From: Kosakonia sp. SMBL-WEM22
GTDB lineage: Bacteria > Pseudomonadota > Gammaproteobacteria > Enterobacterales > Enterobacteriaceae
NCBI RefSeq assembly: GCF_014490785.1
Contig: NZ_CP051488.1
Location: 558,001 to 622,000, forward strand
Length of the DNA: 64,000 bases
Reading direction: 5' to 3'
Position numbers and translations under genes: made by a program. Below, piece after piece: positions 43,030-49,391 of this stretch. The notes below the pieces were generated by a model, which was not told where the DNA came from, ran no database searches, and saw nothing but the letters and a program-made list of their open reading frames with translations. Each line of letters opens with the position of its first letter. Position 1 is the first letter of the stretch.

Positions 43030-43116
43030 GTAGGCCGGATAAGGCGCAGCCGCCATCCGGCATTATCTCCGCGGCACCGTTGCCGGATGGCGCGTTACAC
43101 GCTTATCCGGCCTACC
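43030..43116. repeat. pair of inverted REP elements (left flank)
   Basis: REP units at 43030-43062 and 43081-43116 face each other. With the unit at 43484-43517 they bracket the structured element at 43117-43483. Confidence 0.88.
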
Positions 43117-43483
43117 AAAACGCGCTTTCAGCGATACTGGTGCGGCTTTTATCTGCAATATGACAGCGAGGGGTTGTGTCCCCGCTGAAATCGGCGAACC
43201 GAAGCGTGAATGACAAGGTCTGGACGCCATGGATGGCGGACAGAGGCGAACCGAGACAGGGACTCGTTCCAGTATGGAACGAGTAAGTCGAGTCGAGCCG
43301 GCCGCAGTCAGGCACGCGGGAGGTGAGCGCAGTGCGCAGCACCGATTTCCTCGCGGGGCCGCGGGGATTGATAAGGGAAGCGGCCGCGCTCCCCTTATCC
43401 CGTTCACCGCATAAGAGATGGATGAAACTCCCGAACGCGTGGTGAACGGAACCATTCCACCAATCCAACATGCCGCCAAACAT
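43117..43483. repeat. REP-flanked, hairpin-rich dispersed-repeat candidate
   Basis: This 367-bp GC-rich stretch has no convincing gene. It can form at least four hairpins: AGCG/GGGG with CCCC/GCT at 43165-43186; a perfect 10-bp stem ACTCGTTCCA/TGGAACGAGT at 43262-43284 with a 3-nt loop; GCGC-AGT-GCGC at 43327-43337; and GATAAGGG/CCCTTATC at 43370-43399. A minus-strand frame (43112-43483) reads like hypothetical proteins I recall recurring in Klebsiella and Enterobacter genomes, which suggests a mobile or amplified non-coding repeat. A structured RNA is possible. Confidence 0.5.
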
Positions 43484-43517
43484 TGCCGGATGGCGGCTCC
43501 GCCTTATCCGGCCTACG
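43484..43517. repeat. REP element (right flank)
   Basis: A TGCCGGATGG arm and a CTTATCCGGC arm form a typical REP hairpin bordering the structured element. Confidence 0.85.
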
Positions 43518-43826
43518 CGGTTTCAGCAGTTTCGTAACCCCAGCGGCTCTCCCAATAAGCAAACCTTATCCCCCTCACACTTTCTCCTCCTGCTTGCCCC
43601 TTTTTTTCTGCGCCATTACGTGCCCAATCCCGCCCTTATTGCCCAACTCTGTGACCGCCGTTCAGTGAAAAATCCCTCTGGGGACTTTTTTTGTGGCGCA
43701 GATCACTAACGCCCCCCTGGTTTCCACTTCGAAGTGGAAAACTCCTCGCTACAAACTCCCCCTTCGCGCCGTTAGCTTTATCCCTGAGCCATCAACGGGG
43801 TACGACGAGTGAATAACGGAGCGGTA
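43518..43826 (+). promoter_or_regulatory. upstream region of the EF_0829-type operon
   Basis: This 309-bp gap holds a small terminator-like hairpin (TCCC-TCTG-GGGA followed by CTTTTTTT, 43677-43695) and the perfect 20-bp palindrome at 43721-43740. I find no convincing sigma-70 or sigma-54 promoter pair, which suggests an activator-dependent promoter close to the palindrome. Confidence 0.45.
43721..43740. promoter_or_regulatory. perfect 20-bp palindrome, candidate operator
   Basis: TTTCCACTTCGAAGTGGAAA is a perfect inverted repeat about 85 bp before the first gene of the operon. The MtlR-type regulator encoded at 49392 is the obvious candidate to bind it. Inference from symmetry and position. 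Confidence 0.55.
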
Positions 43827-44147
43827 ATGAACGATGCGACCATGCAGGCGGCGCAAACGGCAACCCTGGCGGAGCGCATGCTGTCGCAGGTCTACACCCT
43901 GCTTCATGCGCAGAACATCACGCCGAATGCGGTGCAGCAGCAGATGCTGACCTCCCATCTTCGCGCGATGGCTCACCGGTCGGTGACCGGCGAGCCGCTG
44001 CCGGAAGTGGATGCCAGCCTGTTTGATGAGATCTCGCCTGAATCGATGCGCCTCGCCCATGACGTGGTGGCGGCGTTTGGCAATCTCCCGCAAGAAGAGG
44101 CCTGGCTGCTGTCAGTGCACTTCGAAGTGGCAAAAGAGAACCTTTAA
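43827..44147 (+). CDS. small PRD-domain protein (EF_0829 family)
   Basis: This is a 106-residue protein that is essentially one PTS-regulation domain (LAERMLSQVYTLLHAQNITPNAVQQQMLTSHLRAMAHRSVTGEPLPEV, ending EEAWLLSVHFEVAKENL). The two histidines in LTSHLRAMAHR and the one in LSVHFEVA are where PRDs are phosphorylated by HPr or EIIB. It has no DNA- or RNA-binding domain. It matches the single-PRD protein that heads the E. faecalis EF_0829-EF_0839 gene set. I start at the ATG at 43827, 5 bp after GGAG; GTG at 43809 is poorer. Ten bp separate it from the next gene. Confidence 0.82.
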   Translation: MNDATMQAAQTATLAERMLSQVYTLLHAQNITPNAVQQQMLTSHLRAMAHRSVTGEPLPEVDASLFDEISPESMRLAHDVVAAFGNLPQEEAWLLSVHFEVAKENL

Positions 44148-44157
44148 GGAGCAAACC

Positions 44158-44520
44158 ATGGAACAGATTACCGTAGTGATTGGCGACCGCCTGGGCAAAG
44201 GGCAGAAAGTGGCGGCAGGCGTAGAGAAAGCGGGCGGCCGCGCGGTAGTGGTACCGGGCGTGGCGGCAGATATGAAACTCGGCGATGTGATGAACGCGGA
44301 AAACGCCACCTTCGGCATCTCCTTTTGCGGCAGCGGCGGCGCAGGTGCCATCACCGCGCAGAACAAATATGGCTATAAAGCGAAACACGGCATGCGCTCC
44401 ATCGACGAGGGCGTTACCGCCATCAACGAAGGGTGCAAGGTGCTCGGTTTTGGCTTTATGGATAAAGAAGAGTTAGGCGAGCGCCTGGTGCAGGCGTGGC
44501 AGAAAAAACACGGCGCATAA
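44158..44520 (+). CDS. glycine-rich SFCGS-family protein (EF_0830 family)
   Basis: This is a 120-residue soluble protein named for its motif ISFCGSGGAGAITAQNKYGYK, with Cys57. No enzyme function is established for the family. It always sits beside the DUF4312, DUF4311 and DUF4310 genes. The small size, alpha/beta pattern and central Cys in a glycine-rich loop recall PTS EIIB proteins, whose phosphorylated Cys lies in a similar loop but near the N-terminus; that likeness is my inference. AAGGAG precedes the ATG. Confidence 0.8.
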   Translation: MEQITVVIGDRLGKGQKVAAGVEKAGGRAVVVPGVAADMKLGDVMNAENATFGISFCGSGGAGAITAQNKYGYKAKHGMRSIDEGVTAINEGCKVLGFGFMDKEELGERLVQAWQKKHGA

Positions 44521-44522
44521 CT

Positions 44523-44819
44523 ATGAAAGAACAGTTCACCACCACGGTCAGGGTGAAGGGCAAGGGCGACGTCAAAACGCGCGCCTTTGCTGACGCGCTG
44601 AACCATGTTCAGGCCGCGGTGATGAAGGCGTCGCCGCACATTTTACTGCGTATTGAGCCACAGGATGTGCAGGTCGTTCAGGCGCAGGAAACGACGCGCA
44701 AAGAGGCCTTTCTGTTCCTCTTTTTGCGTCGCGAAAGACGCTCGTACAGCGTGGAGCTGGACGTGACCGTCAACGTGACCGCCATCAATCTCGACAAGGT
44801 GGAGTTCGTCACGCACTAA
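44523..44819 (+). CDS. DUF4312 protein (EF_0831 family)
   Basis: This is a 98-residue protein (MKEQFTTTVRVKGKGDVKTRAFADALNHVQAAVM, ending VNVTAINLDKVEFVTH). It has no membrane segment or signal peptide and a basic stretch FLFLFLRRERRSY. It starts 2 bp after the SFCGS stop codon with no good ribosome site, so its translation is coupled. The family is known only from this gene set. It is probably a cytoplasmic component of the transport system. Confidence 0.8.
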   Translation: MKEQFTTTVRVKGKGDVKTRAFADALNHVQAAVMKASPHILLRIEPQDVQVVQAQETTRKEAFLFLFLRRERRSYSVELDVTVNVTAINLDKVEFVTH

Positions 44820-44870
44820 CTTACCGCATACCCCGCAGGCGTTGCTGGCAGGGTAGAAGAGGGCAGACTG

Positions 44871-45647
44871 ATGTTCTTACTCATACTAATAAAATCGCTC
44901 ATTATCGGCGGCCTGGTCGGCGTCGGTGTGGGCGCCGGGGCTGCACGCATGTTTCACGCGCCAACCACTCAGGGAATGGGCGCATTTCGTACACTGGGCG
45001 AGCTGAACTCCTGCGAAGGGGACCCGGCGTCGCACTTCTCCTTTGGTTTAGGCTTCTTCTTTAACGCCTGGGCTTCGTCGGTAGCGGCGGGTTCGTTTAC
45101 CCAGGACGTTGACCACCGCATCATCCCCAACTGGGGCGCAGCGGCGCTGATGGTCAAAAACCGCAACGTCGGCGAAACCCTGCACGATCCAAAAAAGATG
45201 GCGATTGCCTGTGGCGTGATCGGCATGGTGGTCGTTACCTTCCTTAACCTGACGGCTTCCTCCGTGCCGGCAGCGCTGCAAGTCACCGCCGTGAAAGTGC
45301 TGGTCCCCGCCGCTAACTTGCTGGTTAACACCATCATGCCGGTGATCTTCTGGCTGGCGGCGATCGACGCGGGCAAAAAATCAGGCTTCTGGGCAACGGT
45401 GTTCGGCGGCGCGGCGCAACTGATTATGGGCAACGCCGTACCGGGCCTGGTGCTCGGCATCCTGATTGGTAAAGGGGTGGAAGAGAGCGGCTGGAACCGC
45501 GTCACCAAAGTGATGATGAGCGCCATTGTCGCCCTGTTTGTGCTGAGCGCCTTCTTCCGCGGCTTTGATCTGAAAATGATTGAGTCATTCCATCTGAGCG
45601 CGCCGAACTGGCTGGAGCTCATCCACAACTCGCTGAGCGGCAAATAA
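44871..45647 (+). CDS. DUF4311 integral membrane protein
   Basis: This is a 258-residue membrane protein with about six or seven hydrophobic segments. The N-terminal glycine-rich helix (LIIGGLVGVGVGAGAARMFHAPTTQGMGAFRTLGELNSCEGDPASHFSFG) and conserved polar residues look like a substrate path. Together with the DUF4310 protein it is the only membrane component of the operon, so the two probably form the permease. It is unlike any classical PTS EIIC or EIID. It belongs to the EF_0832/EF_0833 pair of families. Confidence 0.82.
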   Translation: MFLLILIKSLIIGGLVGVGVGAGAARMFHAPTTQGMGAFRTLGELNSCEGDPASHFSFGLGFFFNAWASSVAAGSFTQDVDHRIIPNWGAAALMVKNRNVGETLHDPKKMAIACGVIGMVVVTFLNLTASSVPAALQVTAVKVLVPAANLLVNTIMPVIFWLAAIDAGKKSGFWATVFGGAAQLIMGNAVPGLVLGILIGKGVEESGWNRVTKVMMSAIVALFVLSAFFRGFDLKMIESFHLSAPNWLELIHNSLSGK

Positions 45648-45656
45648 GGATCTGCA

Positions 45657-46298
45657 ATGGAAGAGAATAAAGGCTTCTGGTACGCCGACTGGTCATTCCC
45701 GATCTTCGTTGGCCTGCTCTCCTCCGGCGTCTTTGCCGGAACGCACATGTACTACCTCTACGGCATCGGCGCGTTTAACGAAGTGGCGTTTGTCTCGATG
45801 CTGCGCGCGGGGATGGATACCGGCGTTTATGGCGCGGTCGCGGCTTTCGGTGCCAGCTTCCTGTTTGCGCGCATTATCGAAGGGTCGCTGGTCGGCATTC
45901 TCGATATCGGCGGTGCGATCCAGACCGGCGTTGGCCTTGGTGTGCCCGCCTTGCTGCTCGGCGCGGGCTTTGTCTTCCCGGTGGCTAACTTTGTTGCCTC
46001 GCTGGCAACCGGGCTGGTAATTGGCCTGGCGATTGGTTACCTGATCATTCTGGCGCGTAAGTTCACCATCAATCAGAGCGACTCCACCTACGGCGCAGAC
46101 GTGATGATGGGCGCGGGCAACGCCTCCGGCCGTTTTCTCGGCCCGCTGATTATCTTAAGCGCCATGACCGCCTCGATTCCGATTGGCATTGGCTCGCTGG
46201 TGGGCGCGCTGCTCTTTTACCTCTGGCAAAAGCCGATTACCGGCGGCGCTATCCTCGGTGCCATGTTGCTGGGCGCGATCTTCCCGGTCGCACTCTGA
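45657..46298 (+). CDS. DUF4310 integral membrane protein
   Basis: This is a 213-residue membrane protein with about six hydrophobic segments (FPIFVGLLSSGVFAGTHMYYLYG, DIGGAIQTGVGLGVPALLLGAGFVFPVANF, GPLIILSAMTASIPIGIGSLVGALLFYL). A conserved stretch YGADVMMGAGNASGRFLGPL lies between segments. It follows DUF4311 by 9 bp with AAGGA before the ATG, which fits a two-subunit permease. No transport activity has been shown for the family to my knowledge. Confidence 0.82.
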   Translation: MEENKGFWYADWSFPIFVGLLSSGVFAGTHMYYLYGIGAFNEVAFVSMLRAGMDTGVYGAVAAFGASFLFARIIEGSLVGILDIGGAIQTGVGLGVPALLLGAGFVFPVANFVASLATGLVIGLAIGYLIILARKFTINQSDSTYGADVMMGAGNASGRFLGPLIILSAMTASIPIGIGSLVGALLFYLWQKPITGGAILGAMLLGAIFPVAL

Positions 46299-46340
46299 TG
46301 CACACGGGTGCTGCGGCACCTGTCACTTCTGGAGAGAGAT

Positions 46341-47474
46341 ATGTTTGATTTACTCCTGCGCCGGGCGCGGCTGGTGGACGATACGGTAACGGATATTGCC
46401 CTCAGCGACGGGAAAATCGCCGCACTTGGCGAGATGAGTGGCCCGGCGGTGAAAACCGTCGATCTGGCGGGCAAGCACTATGTCAGCGCCGGATGGATCG
46501 ACTCCCACGTCCACTGCTACCCCAACTCGCCGATTTACCATGATCAGCCGGACAGCGTCGGGATTGAAACCGGCGTCACCACAGTTGTCGATGCCGGCAG
46601 CACTGGCGCGGATGATATTGATGATTTCTACGCTATCACCCGCCAGGCAACGACCGAGGTTTACGCCCTGCTCAATATCTCCCGTGTCGGGCTGATTGCG
46701 CAGAACGAACTGGCGAACCTCGACAAGATCGATGCCCGCGCCGTGCGCGACGCCGTGCAGCGCCACCCCGATTTTATTGTCGGCCTGAAAGCGCGCATGA
46801 GCAGCAGCGTGGTCGGTGACAACGGCATCACACCGCTTGAGCGTGCGAAAGCGATGCAGCAGGAGAATGGCGATCTGCCGCTGATGGTACATATCGGCAA
46901 CAACCCGCCGAACCTCGATGAGATTGCCGACCTGCTGAGCGCCGGAGACATCATCACCCACTGCTATAACGGCAAACCGAACCGCATTCTGACGCCGGGC
47001 GGCGAACTGCGCGCTGCGGTGACCCGCGCCATTACGCGCGGCGTGCGCCTTGATGTCGGCCACGGCAGTGCCAGCTTTAGCTTTGCGGTGGCGAAGCAGG
47101 CCATCGGCCTCGGCATTTTGCCGCATACCATCAGTTCCGATATCTACTGCCGCAACCGCATCGATGGCCCGGTGCGATCGCTGGCGAACGTGATGTCCAA
47201 ATTTCTCGCCATCGGCCTCTCGCTGCCGCAGGTGATCGCCTGCGTGACCGACCATGCCGCCGATGGGCTGCGCCTGGCGAAAAAAGGGCGGCTGGCGGTT
47301 GGCTTTGATGCCGATCTGACGATTTTCGATCTTCGCCGCCAGCCGGTGCTGTTCACCGATGCAGAGAATAGCGCCTTGCAGGCTGACCAGTTACTTACGC
47401 CGCTGGCCGCCATTCGCGCAGGCCGGGGCTATCTGACCGAACAAGGGAGGGCAGAGCATGTCTTCGATTTATGA
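46341..47474 (+). CDS. amidohydrolase/deacetylase-family metalloenzyme (EF_0837 family)
   Basis: This is a 377-residue amidohydrolase-superfamily enzyme with a full two-metal site: His56 and His58 in DSHVHCYP, Lys150 in VGLKARMSSS (the carbamylated Lys position), His184, His207 and Asp267 in TISSDIYC. It should hydrolyse an amide, such as an N-acetyl or N-carbamoyl group, in the cytoplasm. In this operon it probably deacylates the substrate before the PLP enzyme acts. It starts after GGAGAGAG and overlaps the next gene by 17 bp. Confidence 0.88.
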   Translation: MFDLLLRRARLVDDTVTDIALSDGKIAALGEMSGPAVKTVDLAGKHYVSAGWIDSHVHCYPNSPIYHDQPDSVGIETGVTTVVDAGSTGADDIDDFYAITRQATTEVYALLNISRVGLIAQNELANLDKIDARAVRDAVQRHPDFIVGLKARMSSSVVGDNGITPLERAKAMQQENGDLPLMVHIGNNPPNLDEIADLLSAGDIITHCYNGKPNRILTPGGELRAAVTRAITRGVRLDVGHGSASFSFAVAKQAIGLGILPHTISSDIYCRNRIDGPVRSLANVMSKFLAIGLSLPQVIACVTDHAADGLRLAKKGRLAVGFDADLTIFDLRRQPVLFTDAENSALQADQLLTPLAAIRAGRGYLTEQGRAEHVFDL

Positions 47475-48576
47475 GAAGTACCAGTTAAAACAGGTGATTA
47501 ACGCCTCCGGGCGCATGACGGCGCTCGGCGTCTCGACCCCGCGCCCGGAAGTGGTTGACGCGGCGTTGCAGGGCATGAACCACTACTTTGAAATGAAAGA
47601 CCTGGTGAATAAAACCGGCGATTACATCGCGAAGCTGCTGGATGTGGAAGGCGCGACCGTGGTCTCCTGCGCCTCGGCCGGGCTGGCACAAGCCGTTGCC
47701 GCCGTGCTGGTAAAAGAGAGCGACTGGCTGCTGGAGAACCTGCACAGCACAAAGATCGAAAACAGTGAGATCGTGTTGCCGCGCGGGCACAACGTCAACT
47801 ACGGCGCGCCGGTCGGCACAATGGTGGCGCTTGGCGGCGGCAAAGTGGTTGAAGCCGGTTACGCCAACGAATGCTCCGCCGATCAATTGGCAGCGGCGAT
47901 CTCCCCGCGCACTGCGGCGATCCTCTTTATCAAATCCCACCACTGCGTGCAGAAGAGCATGCTCAGCGTCGAGCAGGCCGCCGTGGTGGCGCGTAAACAC
48001 CATCTGCCGCTGATAGTCGATGCCGCCGCCGAAGAGGATTTGCAGTGCTACTACCGCGCCGGGGCCGATCTGGTGATCTACAGCGGTGCGAAAGCGATTG
48101 AAGGGCCAACCAGCGGGCTGGTGATTGGCAAAACGCAGTATGTCGAGTGGGTGAAACGCCAGACGGCGGGGATTGGCCGCGCGATGAAGGTGGGCAAAGA
48201 GGGCATTCTTGGCCTCACCTGCGCCATTGAGCACTATCTCAGCGCGAAAAAGGAGAGTGGGGCGGAGATGGTCGCCAAAATGACGCCCTTTATTGAGCAG
48301 CTCAATAGCCTTAATGGTGTCAGCGCCCGTGTGGTGTGGGACAGCGCCGGGCGCGACATCGCCCGCAGCGAAATCAAATTTGATGAAGCCGTCACCGGCA
48401 TTGCCACCGGTGAGCTGGTCGAGGCCCTCAAACAGGGGGAGTACGCCATCTATTTTCGCGGCTACAAAGCCAATGAAGGGATTATCGAAGCCGATGTGCG
48501 CAGCGTCAGCCCTGAGCAGTTGACCATCATCGCGCAACGCATCGCCGAGGAACTGAATAAGGAGCCACGCCCATGA
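47458..48576 (+). CDS. DgaE-like PLP-dependent ammonia-lyase
   Basis: This is a 372-residue fold-type I PLP enzyme of the SelA/DgaE group. Lys212 in IYSGAKAIEGPTSG is the cofactor lysine and Asp188 in LIVDAAAEED the pyridine-nitrogen partner. Salmonella DgaE converts D-glucosaminate-6-phosphate to 2-keto-3-deoxygluconate-6-phosphate plus ammonia; this protein should do a similar alpha,beta-elimination. It overlaps its neighbours on both sides (17 bp and ATGA), so it is made with them. Confidence 0.87.
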   Translation: MSSIYEKYQLKQVINASGRMTALGVSTPRPEVVDAALQGMNHYFEMKDLVNKTGDYIAKLLDVEGATVVSCASAGLAQAVAAVLVKESDWLLENLHSTKIENSEIVLPRGHNVNYGAPVGTMVALGGGKVVEAGYANECSADQLAAAISPRTAAILFIKSHHCVQKSMLSVEQAAVVARKHHLPLIVDAAAEEDLQCYYRAGADLVIYSGAKAIEGPTSGLVIGKTQYVEWVKRQTAGIGRAMKVGKEGILGLTCAIEHYLSAKKESGAEMVAKMTPFIEQLNSLNGVSARVVWDSAGRDIARSEIKFDEAVTGIATGELVEALKQGEYAIYFRGYKANEGIIEADVRSVSPEQLTIIAQRIAEELNKEPRP

Positions 48577-49310
48577 AACTGACACCCAACTTTTACCACG
48601 ACCGCGTCTGCCTGAACGTGCTGGCAGGCAGCATTGATAACGCCAGCGCCATCTATGAAGCGGCGGAAGGGCATGTTCTGGTCGGCGTGCTGTCAAAAAA
48701 CTACCCCGATATCGACTCGGCGGTAGCCGATATGCGCCAGTATGCGCAGAGGATTGATAACGCGCTCTCCGTCGGCCTTGGCGCGGGCGATCCGAACCAG
48801 TCGGCGATGGTCAGTGCTATCTCCCGCGAAGTGCAGCCGCAGCATGTCAACCAGGTCTTTACCGGCGTGGGCACCAGCCGCGCGCTGCTCGGGCAGAACG
48901 AGACGGTGGTTAACGGTCTGGTGTCACCTACCGGCACGCCGGGGCAGGTGAAAATCTCCACCGGGCCGCTCAGCAGCCAGGCCGCCGATGCGATTGTGCC
49001 GGTGGAAACGGCGATTGCTCTGCTGAAAGATATGGGCGGTAGCTCAATCAAATATTTCCCGATGGGCGGGCTGCAATGCCGCGAGGAGTACAAAGCCGTA
49101 GCCGAAGCCTGTGCGCGGCACGACTTCTGGCTGGAGCCGACCGGCGGCATCGATCTGGAGAATTTCAGCGAGATCGTCGAAATCGCGCTGGCGGCGGGGG
49201 TTAGTAAAATCATTCCGCACATTTATAGTTCAATTATTGATAAGGTGAGTGGCGAGACCCGTCCGGCGGATGTCCGCCAGCTATTAATGATGACTAAAGC
49301 GCTGGTGTAA
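48573..49310 (+). CDS. KDGP/KDPG-type aldolase (EF_0839/DgaF family)
   Basis: This is a 245-residue class I aldolase. Lys160 in MGGSSIKYFPMGG is the Schiff-base lysine, with LEPTGGIDLENF as phosphate-binding loop. DgaF in Salmonella splits 2-keto-3-deoxygluconate-6-phosphate into pyruvate and glyceraldehyde-3-phosphate. It overlaps the DgaE-like gene by ATGA. It is the last enzyme gene of the operon, so the pathway likely ends in these two glycolytic intermediates. Confidence 0.88.
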   Translation: MKLTPNFYHDRVCLNVLAGSIDNASAIYEAAEGHVLVGVLSKNYPDIDSAVADMRQYAQRIDNALSVGLGAGDPNQSAMVSAISREVQPQHVNQVFTGVGTSRALLGQNETVVNGLVSPTGTPGQVKISTGPLSSQAADAIVPVETAIALLKDMGGSSIKYFPMGGLQCREEYKAVAEACARHDFWLEPTGGIDLENFSEIVEIALAAGVSKIIPHIYSSIIDKVSGETRPADVRQLLMMTKALV

Positions 49311-49391
49311 GGCCTGTCGCCGCAGTTGTCTGGCCTGATTAACTGCATATGTATCAGCACTCTGCGGCACTTTTAACCATGAGGTAATGAC

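Noticed and set aside
43112..43483. 123-codon minus-strand frame as a protein gene
   Set aside because: It coincides with the REP-flanked hairpin element, has no good ribosome site and several frames are open at once, so a repeat-derived frame is likelier than a gene.
43677..43695. RAT-type antiterminator target for a BglG-like RNA-binding protein
   Set aside because: The stem is short and the regulator at 49392 has DNA-binding HTH domains instead of an N-terminal CAT RNA-binding domain.
43691..43720. sigma-54 promoter (TGGCGC at 43694) as in the Salmonella dga operon
   Set aside because: No TTGC-type -12 element lies at the required spacing and the regulator lacks the AAA+ sigma-54 domain.
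47485..48696. 403-codon minus-strand open frame opposite the DgaE-like gene
   Set aside because: The plus strand has a complete PLP enzyme with catalytic lysine and tight operon overlaps, so this is a shadow frame.
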